Shown here: piece by piece, positions 38,810 through 48,169 of the stretch
Layout of the letters: each line of letters starts with the position of its first letter
How positions within the stretch are numbered: the first letter of the stretch is position 1
Assembly: GCA_945952105.1 (NCBI GenBank)
Contig: CAMFGZ010000010.1
Coordinates: forward strand, 1-64,000
DNA: 64,000 nucleotides
Direction: 5' to 3'
Origin: an uncultured Rhodospirillaceae bacterium
GTDB lineage: Bacteria > Pseudomonadota > Alphaproteobacteria > Reyranellales > Reyranellaceae
Notes under the pieces: model-generated
What the model was told of the DNA's origin: nothing
Databases searched by the model: none
The model's input: the letters and a program-made list of their open reading frames with translations, nothing else
Translations under genes and position numbers: made by a program

Positions 38810-39029
38810 GCGCGAGGCAAATCACCGTCGCTGCGCGCCGCGCCGGCGCGCAGATCGTTCTGCCGCGCGCCCGAACTTTGACAAAGCAAACCATTGTCCG
38901 CTGTCGCAAACCGGCGCATTTCAGAAGGGTCGAGAGACCGCGGGATTTGAGGAGCAGCTTGCGCCGCGTCACCAAGAGCTAAAGCGTCACGATACGTTCG
39001 TGGGCTCCGCTACGATGGATGAGACAGCG
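38810..39029. other. Non-coding stretch ahead of the sulfate operon
   Basis: About 220 bp without a convincing gene. It holds a TTGACA -35-like hexamer (38878-38883) without a clear -10, and a GACAA-N9-TTGTC inverted repeat (38880-38898) that could be a regulator site for the sulfate operon. No CysB-like motif was identified with confidence. Confidence 0.4.
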
Positions 39030-39107
39030 ATGACCCAGCCCCTTCTGCCGACCCTCCGCATCACCTGTCGACGCGGCACGTGCCGCCTGCGCTGCCGGCT
39101 CGCCTGA
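39030..39107 (+). CDS. Candidate 25-residue Cys-containing leader peptide
   Basis: ATG at 39030 starts a 25-residue ORF, MTQPLLPTLRITCRRGTC followed by RLRCRLA, with three Cys codons within ten residues (TGT, TGC, TGC) and many Arg codons. An in-frame ATG at 39015 would add five residues. It lies 70 nt ahead of the first operon gene. A hairpin (39147-39165) between them has its right arm overlapping that gene's Shine-Dalgarno. Cys-codon leaders that sense cysteine by ribosome stalling are known in other bacteria. The role here is inferred. The Shine-Dalgarno is weak. Confidence 0.4.
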   Translation: MTQPLLPTLRITCRRGTCRLRCRLA

Positions 39108-39146
39108 GCCGAACCCAAGTCCACGACAGTTTTCTGTGAGACCAGA

Positions 39147-39170
39147 CCGGCTCCCGTGGGGCCGGAGGAG
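39147..39170 (+). promoter_or_regulatory. Hairpin overlapping a Shine-Dalgarno
   Basis: CCGGC (39147-39151) pairs with GCCGG (39161-39165). With the bulged T52 and the neighbouring C/G pairs this makes a short stem. Its right arm includes the start of GGAGGAG (39164-39170), the ribosome site of the 65-residue ORF, so folding could hide it. Confidence 0.4.
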
Positions 39171-39177
39171 CGGAGCC

Positions 39178-39375
39178 ATGTCCGAACCCTTCATCGTCGA
39201 AATCTGGGGCGAGCCTGCGGGCGTCGTCCTGCGCGAAGGCAACGCCTTTCGCTTCCACGCGACCGCCCGTCCGTTCTTCGAACTCGACGGCACGCAGTTC
39301 ACCACTCCCGGCCACGCCCGCCTTGCCGCCGCGCGGCTGCATCGCGGTTCGCGCCGCACTTCCGTCACGCACTGA
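39178..39375 (+). CDS. Small protein at the head of the sulfate operon, unknown function
   Basis: The protein has 65 residues. It begins [20 protein letters not shown] and is followed by [17 protein letters not shown], then a basic end. It has no signal peptide or helix. The ATG at 39178 follows GGAGGAG at 39164-39170. It lies 19 nt ahead of the sulfate-binding protein gene in the same direction and is probably translated as part of the operon. It resembles small alphaproteobacterial ORFs of this context, but no function is known to me. Confidence 0.6.
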   Translation: MSEPFIVEIWGEPAGVVLREGNAFRFHATARPFFELDGTQFTTPGHARLAAARLHRGSRRTSVTH

Positions 39376-39394
39376 TCGACAGGCAGGAACCATC

Positions 39395-40438
39395 ATGACG
39401 ACCCGACAGAGCTTCCTCGCGGCCTTCGCCATTGCGGCAGGCCTTATGTCCACCATCGTCGCGGTGCGCGCGCAAACGCCGGCGGAGGTCGTGCTGACCA
39501 ACGTCTCGTACGATCCGACGCGCGAACTCTACAAGGCGCTCAATGAAGCCTTCGCCAAGGAGTGGCAGGCCAGCACCGGGCAGAAGGTAACGGTCCGGGC
39601 TTCGCATGGAGGATCGGGCAAACAGGCCCGTTCCGTGATCGATGGGCTCGAAGCGGACGTTGTCACCCTGGCCCTGGCCGGTGACATCGACGCCATCGCG
39701 CGCGAGTCCAAGCGCCTGCCGGACAACTGGCAGAGTCGCTTGCCGAACAACAGTTCGCCCTACACCTCGACCATCGTCTTCGTGGTACGCAAGGGCAACC
39801 CCAAGGGCATCAAGGACTGGTCCGACCTGGTGAAGGAGGGTGTTTCCGTCGTGACGCCGAATCCCAAGACGTCGGGTGGTGCGCGCTGGAACTATCTCGC
39901 GGCCTGGGCCTATGAACTTGACCGGACCAAGGGCGACCAGGCGGCGGCAAGGAAGTTCGTCGAGGCGCTCTACAAGAACGTGCCGGTGCTCGATTCCGGC
40001 GCCCGGGGGTCGACGACGACCTTCGCGCAACGCGCGGTCGGCGACGTCGCAATCTCCTGGGAGAACGAGGCCTTCCTGATCCAGCAGGAGTTCGGCGCCG
40101 ACAAGTTCGACATTGTCGTTCCGCCGTTCTCGATCCTTGCCGAACCGCCGGTGTCGCTGGTCGACGTCGTCGTGGACAAGCGCGGCACACGCAAGGTCGC
40201 GCAGGCCTATCTCGATTACCTCTACTCTCCGGCGGCACAGAAGATCATCGCCCGCAACTTCTACCGTCCGTCCAAGCCGGAGGCGGCCGATCCCGCCGAC
40301 CTCGCGCGCTTTCCCAAGCTCAGGCTGGTGACGATCGACGAAGTCTTTGGCGGCTGGACGAAAGCGCAGAAGGAGCACTTCTCCGACGGCGGCCTGTTCG
40401 ACCAGATCTACAAGCCGGGAAAGACCGCGACGCGATGA
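39395..40438 (+). CDS. sbp: Sulfate/thiosulfate ABC transporter substrate-binding protein
   Basis: The protein has 347 residues. It has a signal peptide ([18 protein letters not shown]) and the sulfate-binding family pattern: [20 protein letters not shown] (start of the domain), [26 protein letters not shown] (sulfate-binding SGxxGQ-like), [21 protein letters not shown] and SWENEAF. It captures sulfate or thiosulfate in the periplasm for CysTWA. Its stop overlaps the cysT start by 4 nt. Sbp and CysP differ in ligand preference and are not distinguished here. Confidence 0.93.
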   Translation: MTTRQSFLAAFAIAAGLMSTIVAVRAQTPAEVVLTNVSYDPTRELYKALNEAFAKEWQASTGQKVTVRASHGGSGKQARSVIDGLEADVVTLALAGDIDAIARESKRLPDNWQSRLPNNSSPYTSTIVFVVRKGNPKGIKDWSDLVKEGVSVVTPNPKTSGGARWNYLAAWAYELDRTKGDQAAARKFVEALYKNVPVLDSGARGSTTTFAQRAVGDVAISWENEAFLIQQEFGADKFDIVVPPFSILAEPPVSLVDVVVDKRGTRKVAQAYLDYLYSPAAQKIIARNFYRPSKPEAADPADLARFPKLRLVTIDEVFGGWTKAQKEHFSDGGLFDQIYKPGKTATR

Positions 40439-41304
40439 GCGTCGCGGCTCTACGCGACTCGACGTCGATTCCCCGGACGTTCCGGGAGCCGAGCGCCTTG
40501 CCCGGCTTCGGGCTCACGTTCGGTTTCGCCGTCAGTTACCTCTCGCTGATCGTCCTGCTGCCGCTGGCCGTGCTTCTCGCCAAGGCCGGCGGTCTCGGCC
40601 TCGACGGCATCTGGAAGGTGGCCACCACGCCGCGTGTGCTGGCCGCCCTCGAGGTGAGCTTCTTCATCTCCGCCGCGGCCGCCCTCGTGAACGCAATTTT
40701 CGGATCGATCGCCGCCTGGGTGCTGGTGCGCTACGAGTTTCCCGGCAAGCGCCTGCTCGATGCCGCCATCGATCTGCCCTTCGCCCTGCCGACGGCCGTG
40801 GCCGGCATCGCGCTCGCGGCCCTCTATGCCACGAACGGCTGGGTCGGGTCGCTGTTCGCTCCCTGGGGTATCAAGATCGCCTTCACGCCGTGGGGCATCC
40901 TGATCGCGCTGATCTTCATCGGTATGCCCTTCGTCGTTCGCACGATCCAGCCGGTCCTGCAGGACCTCGATCGCGACGTCGAGGAGGCTTCGGCGACACT
41001 CGGCGCCACGCGCGCCCAGACCGTTTTCCGCGTCGTGGTGCCTTCGTTGCTGCCGGCGCTCCTGACCGGCGTGGCGCTCGCCTTCGCACGCGCCGTCGGA
41101 GAGTACGGATCTGTGATCTTCATCGCCGGCAACATGCCGTTCGTGTCGGAGATCGCACCGCTCCTGATCGTCACCAAGCTGGAAGAGTTCGACTATGCCG
41201 GCGCCGCAGCCATTGCCGCGGTGATGCTGGCGATCTCCTTCCTGGCCCTGCTGGCGATCAACGGGCTCCAGGTCTACAGCCGGCGCAGGCTCGGCCATGC
41301 GTGA
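40435..41304 (+). CDS. cysT: Sulfate ABC transporter permease CysT (CysU)
   Basis: The protein has 289 residues and about six transmembrane helices. It is the first of the paired permeases. Its EAA loop ([30 protein letters not shown]) contacts the ATPase CysA. The start overlaps sbp by ATGA at 40435-40438 and the gene overlaps cysW by 8 nt, so the four transporter genes are translated as one unit. Confidence 0.93.
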   Translation: MSVAALRDSTSIPRTFREPSALPGFGLTFGFAVSYLSLIVLLPLAVLLAKAGGLGLDGIWKVATTPRVLAALEVSFFISAAAALVNAIFGSIAAWVLVRYEFPGKRLLDAAIDLPFALPTAVAGIALAALYATNGWVGSLFAPWGIKIAFTPWGILIALIFIGMPFVVRTIQPVLQDLDRDVEEASATLGATRAQTVFRVVVPSLLPALLTGVALAFARAVGEYGSVIFIAGNMPFVSEIAPLLIVTKLEEFDYAGAAAIAAVMLAISFLALLAINGLQVYSRRRLGHA

Positions 41305-42139
41305 CGGTGTCCTCACGGAGAGCCGGCCCGTGCGCTGGACGCTGCTCGCCCTTGCGGTGGGTTTCCTGGCGCTGTTCCTCGTCCTACCGCTGGCCGCCGT
41401 CTTCGCCGAAGCGCTGCGGCGCGGGGCAGGGACCTTCCTCGGGTCTTTCGCCGATCCCGACACGCAGGCCGCGACCTACCTGACGCTCCTCGTGGCTGCC
41501 ATCGCGGTGCCGCTCAACCTCGTCTTCGGCATCTCGGCGGCCTGGGCCGTGGCCAAGTTCGAGTTCCCCGGCAAGAGCTTGCTGATCACGCTGATCGACC
41601 TGCCGTTCTCCGTGTCACCCGTGGTGTCGGGGCTCGTCTACGTGCTGTTGTTCGGTGCCAAGGGGTGGCTCGGGCCCCTGCTCGACGATTGGGACTTCAA
41701 GATCGTCTTCGCCGTACCGGGTATCGTGCTGGCCACCATCTTCGTCACCTTCCCGTTCATCGCGCGCGAACTTATTCCGCTGATGCAGGAGCAGGGCACA
41801 GCGGAAGAGGAAGCCGCGCTGACGCTGGGCGCCTCCGGCTTCCGCACCTTCCTCACCGTCACTCTGCCCAACGTGCGCTGGGCGCTGCTCTACGGCGTGC
41901 TGCTCTGCAACGCACGCGCAATGGGCGAATTCGGCGCGGTGTCCGTCGTCTCCGGCCATATCCGGGGCCTCACCAACACCATGCCTTTGCAAGTGGAGAT
42001 TCTCTACAATGAGTACAACTTCGTCGGCGCTTTCGCCGTCTCCACCCTTCTGGCGGGACTCGCCCTCGTCACCTTGGGCGCCAAGTCCTTCCTCGAGTGG
42101 CGATACGGCGACGGGCTCGCCCGCAACCACCGTCACTGA
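41297..42139 (+). CDS. cysW: Sulfate ABC transporter permease CysW
   Basis: The protein has 280 residues. It is the second permease subunit, with about six helices and an EAA loop ([31 protein letters not shown]). The sulfate permease signature [17 protein letters not shown] and the [17 protein letters not shown] end are typical of CysW. It overlaps cysT by 8 nt. cysA follows after 7 nt. Confidence 0.93.
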   Translation: MRDGVLTESRPVRWTLLALAVGFLALFLVLPLAAVFAEALRRGAGTFLGSFADPDTQAATYLTLLVAAIAVPLNLVFGISAAWAVAKFEFPGKSLLITLIDLPFSVSPVVSGLVYVLLFGAKGWLGPLLDDWDFKIVFAVPGIVLATIFVTFPFIARELIPLMQEQGTAEEEAALTLGASGFRTFLTVTLPNVRWALLYGVLLCNARAMGEFGAVSVVSGHIRGLTNTMPLQVEILYNEYNFVGAFAVSTLLAGLALVTLGAKSFLEWRYGDGLARNHRH

Positions 42140-42146
42140 CCGTCCG

Positions 42147-43190
42147 ATGGCCATCGCGATCCGCGCCGAGGGACTGGCCAAGTCCTTTGGGGGAACGACG
42201 GCGGTTTTGGACCTCGATCTCAGTGTGGAGCCGGGCGAACTGCTGGCGCTCCTCGGCCCCTCCGGGTCGGGCAAGACCACGTTCTTGAGGCTCGTGGCGG
42301 GGCTGGAGACGCCGACTGCCGGACGGATCCTGTTCGGTGCCGAGGACGCAACGCACCTTAGCGTCCAAGAGCGCCGCGTCGGCTTCGTCTTCCAGCACTA
42401 CGCGCTGTTCCGCCATCTCACCGTCGCGGAAAACGTCGCCTACGGGCTGCGCGTCCGACCGCGGGGCCAGAGGCCGTCCGACGCCGAGATCAGGCGGCGC
42501 GTCGCGGATCTTCTCGATCTCGTGCAGCTTCCGGGCCTCGACCGGCGCCGGCCCGCGCAGCTCTCGGGCGGCCAGCGTCAGCGCGTGGCCCTGGCGCGCG
42601 CACTGGCCGTGGAGCCCCGCGTGCTGCTGCTCGACGAGCCGTTCGGTGCCCTCGATGCAAAGGTTCGCCGCGATCTCCGGCGCTGGCTGCGCGAGGTGCA
42701 TGAACGGACCGGCCACACGACGCTGTTCGTGACGCACGACCAGGAGGAGGCGCTGGAGCTGGCGGATCGGGTGGCCATCTTCGACAAGGGTAGGATCGAG
42801 CAGGTCGGCACGCCCGACGACATTCTCGACCGCCCTGCGACGGCGTTCGTCGCGGGCTTCGTCGGAGAGGCGGTGCGTCTGCCCGTCGATGCGGTGGGGG
42901 CGTGGATCCGCATCGGCAACCACCGGGTCCGCACGCCCTCCGAGACCGTCGCCGGGCCAGCCGAGCTTTTCGTGCGGCCAGGCGATCTCGTCCCGTCGGA
43001 TGATCCGGAAACCGCGATACCGGCCCGCGTGATCGCCGTCCGCCGCGGCGGCGTGGCCCGACGGGCGGAACTCCTGCTGGCCGAGGGCTTGCCGGCCGTC
43101 GAGATCGACCTGCCGGCCGGCCACGCTGCGCGCAAGGGCGATGTGCTGCCCGTCACTCTCACCACCATCCGCCTGTTCGGCTCCAGGTGA
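42147..43190 (+). CDS. cysA: Sulfate ABC transporter ATPase CysA
   Basis: The protein has 347 residues. It has Walker A (GPSGSGKTT), Q-loop, signature [15 protein letters not shown], Walker [13 protein letters not shown] and the H-loop [12 protein letters not shown]-terminal TOBE-like regulatory region (from about residue 235, VRLPVDAVG) completes the CysA/PotA group. ATG at 42147 fits the conserved start [14 protein letters not shown]. It energises CysTW with ATP. Confidence 0.95.
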   Translation: MAIAIRAEGLAKSFGGTTAVLDLDLSVEPGELLALLGPSGSGKTTFLRLVAGLETPTAGRILFGAEDATHLSVQERRVGFVFQHYALFRHLTVAENVAYGLRVRPRGQRPSDAEIRRRVADLLDLVQLPGLDRRRPAQLSGGQRQRVALARALAVEPRVLLLDEPFGALDAKVRRDLRRWLREVHERTGHTTLFVTHDQEEALELADRVAIFDKGRIEQVGTPDDILDRPATAFVAGFVGEAVRLPVDAVGAWIRIGNHRVRTPSETVAGPAELFVRPGDLVPSDDPETAIPARVIAVRRGGVARRAELLLAEGLPAVEIDLPAGHAARKGDVLPVTLTTIRLFGSR

Positions 43191-43193
43191 CGC

Positions 43194-43919
43194 ATGCCCA
43201 CGCTTGCCGGTCACGTGGTCGATCTGCGACGCCGCTTCGACGGCGCCGCGCCGTCCTGCATCCTGCAGGCGGTACTGGGTGAGGTCTTCACCCGCCGCAT
43301 CGCCGTCGTGTCGTCATTCGGCGCGGACTCGGGCGTCCTGCTGCATCTCGTGGCGGGCGTCGATCCGGCGACGCCCGTGCTGTTCGTGGACACGGGCCGG
43401 CACTTTCCGGAGACGCTTGCACATCGCGACCGCCTGGTGCGTGAGTTCGGACTGCGCGACGTGCGCAGCGTCGGCCCGTCGCCGGAGGATGTCGCGCACC
43501 TCGATGCCGATCTGAGCCGCGCGACCTGGGATCCCGACGGCTGTTGCGCCTTCCGCAAGATCGCGCCGCTGGAGCGTGCGCTCGCCGGATTCGATGCCTG
43601 GATCACCGGCCGCAAGCGCTTTCAATCGGCGCTGCGCCGGGAACTGCCGGTGTTCGAGATCGACGGCGCTCAGGCCAAGATCAATCCGCTGGCATGCTGG
43701 AGCCAGGCCGACGTTGAGGACTACCGGACGCGCCATGATCTGCCGGCACATCCGCTCGCGTCCCGCGGCTACCCGTCGATCGGATGTGCACCATGCACCT
43801 CGGCGATCCGGCCTGGAGAGGCTGCGCGCGCGGGCCGGTGGCGCGGCTTCGAAAAGACCGAATGCGGCATCCACCGTCGCAGCGCCGACCGCGTCCCCAT
43901 CCCGCAAACCGTGAAGTGA
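43194..43919 (+). CDS. cysH: Adenylyl-sulfate (APS) reductase, CysH family
   Basis: The protein has 241 residues. It reduces adenylyl sulfate to sulfite using thioredoxin. The iron-sulfur cysteines are present as CC (C117, C118) in DGCCAFRK and CxxC (C198, C201) in [11 protein letters not shown]. These mark the APS-reducing group rather than the PAPS-only enzyme. The catalytic Cys is C224 in ECGIH. The nucleotide loop [12 protein letters not shown] opens the domain. It follows cysA after 3 nt and precedes the ATP sulfurylase genes in the same operon. Confidence 0.92.
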   Translation: MPTLAGHVVDLRRRFDGAAPSCILQAVLGEVFTRRIAVVSSFGADSGVLLHLVAGVDPATPVLFVDTGRHFPETLAHRDRLVREFGLRDVRSVGPSPEDVAHLDADLSRATWDPDGCCAFRKIAPLERALAGFDAWITGRKRFQSALRRELPVFEIDGAQAKINPLACWSQADVEDYRTRHDLPAHPLASRGYPSIGCAPCTSAIRPGEAARAGRWRGFEKTECGIHRRSADRVPIPQTVK

Positions 43920-43929
43920 GAACAGCCTG

Positions 43930-44898
43930 ATGTGCCCGCCTGCAGCCGCGCGAGCGGCGGAGAATTTCAGCCCCTCCCTCGACACGGCCCGGAGTTCCGG
44001 CCTGTCGCCGCACCTGCAGCGCCTGGAGGATGAGGCCATCCATATCCTGCGGGAGGTCGTGGCCGAGTATCGCAAGCCCGTGATGCTCTACTCGGTGGGA
44101 AAGGATTCGAGCGTCATGCTGCACTTGGCACGCAAGGCCTTCTACCCTGCGTCCCCGCCGTTTCCTCTCCTGCACATCGCGTCGGGCTGGGATTTCCAGG
44201 CGCTGATCCAGCACCGTGACCGCATCGCGGCCGCTTACGGACTCGAACTTCTCGTGCATTCGAACGAACAGGCGGCGCGTGCCGGCGTCAATCCCTTCGA
44301 CACCGAGACCGGCGAGTATTCCCGTCTGATGCTGACCGAGGTGCTGAAGGACGCGCTCGACCTCCACAGGTTCGATGCCGCTTTCGGAGGCGGCCGACGC
44401 GACGAGGAGAAGGCACGGGCGAAGGAGCGCATTTTCTCGCTGCGCGCCTCGGGTCATGTCTGGGATCCGCGCAACCAGCGCCCCGAACTGTGGCGGCTGT
44501 TCAACACGCGGCTGTCGCCGGGCGACACGATGCGGGTGTTCCCGCTCAGCAACTGGACCGAACTCGACGTCTGGACCTACATCCAGGCCGAGGCCATTCC
44601 GATCGTGCCACTCTACCTCGCGGCGGAACGCTGGGTCGTCGAGCGTGACGGCGCCTTGATCGCCGTAGACGACGAACGCATGCGCTTCCTCGACGGCGAG
44701 AAGACGGTCAAGCGGCGGATCCGCTTCCGTACCCTGGGATGCTGGCCCCTGACCGGTGCGATTGCGTCGGAAGCGACCGACGTGCGGGGTGTGATTGCCG
44801 AGCTGCTCGACGCCCGGTCTTCCGAACGCCAGGGCCGCCTGGTCGATGCCGCCTCGCAGGCATCCATGGAACGCAAGAAAAGAGAGGGATACTTTTGA
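43930..44898 (+). CDS. cysD: ATP sulfurylase subunit 2
   Basis: The protein has 322 residues. It forms the adenylyltransferase subunit that makes adenylyl sulfate from ATP and sulfate, stimulated by the GTPase CysN. The N-type ATP pyrophosphatase loop [20 protein letters not shown] is intact, and [20 protein letters not shown] and [12 protein letters not shown] are CysD hallmarks. The stop overlaps the next start by one base (TGATG). Confidence 0.95.
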   Translation: MCPPAAARAAENFSPSLDTARSSGLSPHLQRLEDEAIHILREVVAEYRKPVMLYSVGKDSSVMLHLARKAFYPASPPFPLLHIASGWDFQALIQHRDRIAAAYGLELLVHSNEQAARAGVNPFDTETGEYSRLMLTEVLKDALDLHRFDAAFGGGRRDEEKARAKERIFSLRASGHVWDPRNQRPELWRLFNTRLSPGDTMRVFPLSNWTELDVWTYIQAEAIPIVPLYLAAERWVVERDGALIAVDDERMRFLDGEKTVKRRIRFRTLGCWPLTGAIASEATDVRGVIAELLDARSSERQGRLVDAASQASMERKKREGYF

Positions 44899-46796
44899 TG
44901 CCCGATACGCTCAATCCCGCGCTTGCCCCGCCCGCCAACGATGCCCTTCCGTTGCAGACACGCAGCGAACTGCGCTTCCTCACCTGCGGCTCGGTCGACG
45001 ACGGCAAGTCGACCCTGATCGGTCGGCTCATCAGCGACACGAGCGGCCTGCTCGACGACCAGATCGCGGCGTTGCGCGATGATTCGCGCCGGTTCGGCAC
45101 CACGGAGGACGAGTTCGATTTCGCCCTGTTGCTGGACGGGCTGGAGGCCGAGCGCGAGCAGGGCATCACCATCGACGTCGCCTACCGCTTCTTCGCCACG
45201 CCGCGCCGCGCCTTCGTCGTGGCCGATACGCCCGGCCACCAGCAATACACGCGCAACATGGCGACGGGCGCCTCGAACGCCGAACTGGCGATCCTCCTGG
45301 TCGATGCTCGCAGGGGACTGGTCGAGCAGACGCGCCGGCATGCCGCGATCGTCGCCCTGCTGGGCATCCGGCACATCGTCCTCGCAGTGAACAAGATCGA
45401 TCTGGTCGATTACGCCGAGGCGCGTTTCCGCGAGATCGAGGCGGCCTTCGCCGCGTTCGCTGCGCCTCTTGCCTTCCATTCGATCGTCGCCATCCCCCTT
45501 TCGGCGCGCCGTGGCGACAACGTCGCCGTCCGCAGTGCGCGCACGCCTTGGTACGCGGGGCCGGCGCTGCTGACCCATCTTGAAACGGTGGAGACCGGCC
45601 TGGACGCGGCGGAAGCACCGCTGCGCTTTCCCGTCCAGTGGGTGAACCGGCCCGATGGCGACTTTCGTGGCTTTGCCGGCACGGTCGCGACGGGAAGCGT
45701 CGCGGTCGGCGATGCGATCGTCGTCGCGGGATCTGGCAGGACCAGCAAGGTGGCCCGCATTGTGAGCTTCGACGGCGACCTGCCCGCCGTCAGCGCCGGC
45801 CGATCGGTGACGCTGACCCTGGCGGACGAGGTGGATCTCGTCCGGGGCGACGTGATCGCTGATCCGCGGCGGCGCCCCGCCGTTTCGCGTCGCTTCGCCG
45901 CCGATCTCGTCTGGATGGACGAGACAGAAGCCATCGCGGGCCATCGCTTCCTGCTCAAGATCGGCACCGCGACCGTGCCCGCCACTGTCAGCCGTGTCGT
46001 CGACACGCTGGACGTCGAATCGCTGCGCCGTGCCCCGGCGGATCGGCTCGGCCTCAACTCGATCGGCCGGGTGGAGATCGAGACGGCGCAGCCGGTTGCC
46101 TTCGATTCCTATGCAGACAACCGCGAGACGGGCGCGTTCATCCTGATCGACCGCTCGACTCTTAGGACTGCCGGGGCGGGCATGGTGACCGAGGGGCTCG
46201 ACGCGGCGCGCGACGTGCACCGGCATGCCGAAACCGTGACGCCGGCCACGCGGGCCGGCCTGAAGGGGCAGGCTGCACTGGTCGTCTGGCTCACGGGCCT
46301 GCCCGGGTCCGGCAAGTCGACCATCGCCAACATCGTCGAGAGCAGACTCTCGGCACTCGGGCGGCAGACCATGCTGCTCGACGGCGACAATCTCCGGCAG
46401 GGCCTCAATGCGGACCTCGGCTTCGATACTGCCTCGCGTTCGGAGAACGTGCGACGTGTCGGCGAGGTCGCGAAGCTGATGGCCGATGCAGGATTGATCG
46501 TGATCGTGGCGCTGGTCTCGCCGTTCCAGGCGGACCGGACGCGCGCAGCGGCCCTCCTGCCGGAAGGTCGCTTTCTCGAAATCCATGTCGATGCACCGGC
46601 CGAACTGTGCCGCCAGCGCGATCCGAAAGGACTCTATGCAAGGGCGGACGCCGGCAAGCTGGTGAATCTCACCGGCGGCGACCAGCGTTACGAGCCGCCG
46701 GAAGAGCCAGCCCTGGTGGTGAGCACAGGCGAGTTGTCGGCCGACCAGGCCGCGGACCAGGTCGTGTCGTTGGTGCTTGCAAGCTGTTCAACCTGA
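44898..46796 (+). CDS. cysNC: Bifunctional ATP sulfurylase GTPase subunit / APS kinase
   Basis: The protein has 632 residues. The N-terminal GTPase (about 1-420) has G1 GSVDDGKSTLIGRL, the switch region EREQGITIDVAYR, G3 DTPGH and G4 NKID. It regulates CysD. The C-terminal APS kinase (about 455-632) has P-loop LPGSGKSTIAN, DGDNLRQGLNADLGF and SRSENVRRVGEVAKLM. The fusion CysNC is common in proteobacteria. The APS kinase allows PAPS formation even though cysH here looks APS-type. It ends the sulfate operon, followed by a 171-nt gap with its own features. Confidence 0.95.
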   Translation: MPDTLNPALAPPANDALPLQTRSELRFLTCGSVDDGKSTLIGRLISDTSGLLDDQIAALRDDSRRFGTTEDEFDFALLLDGLEAEREQGITIDVAYRFFATPRRAFVVADTPGHQQYTRNMATGASNAELAILLVDARRGLVEQTRRHAAIVALLGIRHIVLAVNKIDLVDYAEARFREIEAAFAAFAAPLAFHSIVAIPLSARRGDNVAVRSARTPWYAGPALLTHLETVETGLDAAEAPLRFPVQWVNRPDGDFRGFAGTVATGSVAVGDAIVVAGSGRTSKVARIVSFDGDLPAVSAGRSVTLTLADEVDLVRGDVIADPRRRPAVSRRFAADLVWMDETEAIAGHRFLLKIGTATVPATVSRVVDTLDVESLRRAPADRLGLNSIGRVEIETAQPVAFDSYADNRETGAFILIDRSTLRTAGAGMVTEGLDAARDVHRHAETVTPATRAGLKGQAALVVWLTGLPGSGKSTIANIVESRLSALGRQTMLLDGDNLRQGLNADLGFDTASRSENVRRVGEVAKLMADAGLIVIVALVSPFQADRTRAAALLPEGRFLEIHVDAPAELCRQRDPKGLYARADAGKLVNLTGGDQRYEPPEEPALVVSTGELSADQAADQVVSLVLASCST

Positions 46797-46843
46797 GGTG
46801 CGTCGGCGCTGCGCTGCACAATCGGGCGGCAATCTGCTTGGCA

Positions 46844-46853
46844 ATTGGCCAAT
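46844..46853. promoter_or_regulatory. ATTGGCCAAT palindrome in the gap after cysNC
   Basis: A perfect 10-bp palindrome in the 171-nt region before the bicupin gene, flanked by repeats of TTGG/CCAA (cttggcaattggccaatg). It may be an operator for the downstream gene. No regulator was identified. Confidence 0.35.
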
Positions 46854-46967
46854 GATTTGCGCCAATATGCCTGCGGGTCTGCTCCTTTCCGCTTGCATGC
46901 CTTTTCTGTGCGCCGCACAATTTTCATGCTGCGCCGCAAGACGGCTGCACGGGAAAGCGAGAGTGGC

Positions 46968-48140
46968 ATGACCAGCGCGGACCTCAGGAACACTCGACGG
47001 GCGCCGGCCGATTTCAGATGGCCAGGCCTCACACATCCCGCCGGCGAGTCCCTTCGCCTCAACCGGGGTGATTTCGTTGCCGTCGACCGAGACCGCAACG
47101 CAGCCTTCGATGCGATCTACCGTCCGCAGGCGCTCTACAACGTCGCGACCGAGGGACTCCGCGCCAACAACGATGCCTTCCTGTTGCAGGAAGTCGCGAC
47201 GAACCTGCCGATCTACCGGCAGGATACCGGCCCGACCGATTTCCACATGCACCTGCCGCCGGGTGGTTTCCAGTTCGTCCTGGTGACGTCAGGCATGTTC
47301 ACCTTCGATTACGACGGCAAGATCCACTATGTCGGGCCCGGCGCCGTGATCATGCAGAGCGCGATCGTGCATCGTCAGCTCTTCTACACCTGGTCGGGCC
47401 TGTCGACGGAAGACAACCTCAAGACGCCGCAGACGGCGGTGCCGGATGCGCTCTCCATGGGCTACTCCGGCAAGTTCCTCGAAGCCTTCATCACCGAGCC
47501 CGCGACCTTCCCCAATCCCACGGTCGTGCCGGCGGACGAGATCGTCGAAGCCGATACCTCGCGCATGGCCTGGGGACATCCGGTGCACGATCGCCCGATC
47601 GATGCGGGCTTCTGGTATCAGGACCCGCTGGCGCTGGGCGCGCTCTATCGCAGGCTGGTCGACGATCTGCCGGGCGGCCCCGTGAAGTCGCCGTCACCGG
47701 TCTATGTGCGCGACCTGGAGATCGAGACCCCGAGCGGACATCTCGCGACGGGCCACATCATCGCGACCGACCCGGCGGGTCAGTCGCTGCTGCCCAAGAG
47801 TTCGACCGGCGTCGCCACCGTTGCTGATCTCGCGAAGGGCGAAGTCGCCGTCTATCGCGTCATCCGCGGAACCGCGTCGTTCAAGGATCGCGCCGGCAAG
47901 GTGCTGGAACTGTCCGCTGGCGATACTGTAACGGCGGGAGGACAAGCGATCGGCCTGGTCGGCATGGGCGAGAACACGCAGGTGCTGCGGCTCGGCCTGC
48001 TGAAGGGGATCGACAAGCTGCGCAAATGGACGCCGACGCAACGGGACGAGATCGATGGCCTGGCCGGTCGGATCATCACCGCGCAGACACTGCGTCCGCT
48101 GCGCATCGACGGACCACCAGTCGGGTATCTGTACGAGTAG
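46968..48140 (+). CDS. Bicupin-like protein of unknown function
   Basis: The protein has 390 residues. The N-terminal half has a cupin motif with two His in FHMHLPPGGFQFVLVTSG and a His in IVHRQL. The second half has another cupin-like fold (VAVYRVIRGTASFKDRAG, LSAGDTVTAGG) without clear metal ligands. A metal-dependent oxygenase, isomerase or a ligand-binding protein are all possible. No signal peptide. The ATG at 46968 is preceded by a purine-rich GAGAGTGG. It is in the same direction as the cys operon but after a 171-nt gap, and ends tail-to-tail with the ScfR-like regulator. Confidence 0.7.
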   Translation: MTSADLRNTRRAPADFRWPGLTHPAGESLRLNRGDFVAVDRDRNAAFDAIYRPQALYNVATEGLRANNDAFLLQEVATNLPIYRQDTGPTDFHMHLPPGGFQFVLVTSGMFTFDYDGKIHYVGPGAVIMQSAIVHRQLFYTWSGLSTEDNLKTPQTAVPDALSMGYSGKFLEAFITEPATFPNPTVVPADEIVEADTSRMAWGHPVHDRPIDAGFWYQDPLALGALYRRLVDDLPGGPVKSPSPVYVRDLEIETPSGHLATGHIIATDPAGQSLLPKSSTGVATVADLAKGEVAVYRVIRGTASFKDRAGKVLELSAGDTVTAGGQAIGLVGMGENTQVLRLGLLKGIDKLRKWTPTQRDEIDGLAGRIITAQTLRPLRIDGPPVGYLYE

Positions 48141-48169
48141 GCGGCTTCCGGCAGCTTCTCCGCCGGATC

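Noticed and set aside
39060..39500. Minus-strand open frames opposite the leader and sbp start
   Set aside because: No ribosome site or domain; they overlap clear plus-strand signals.
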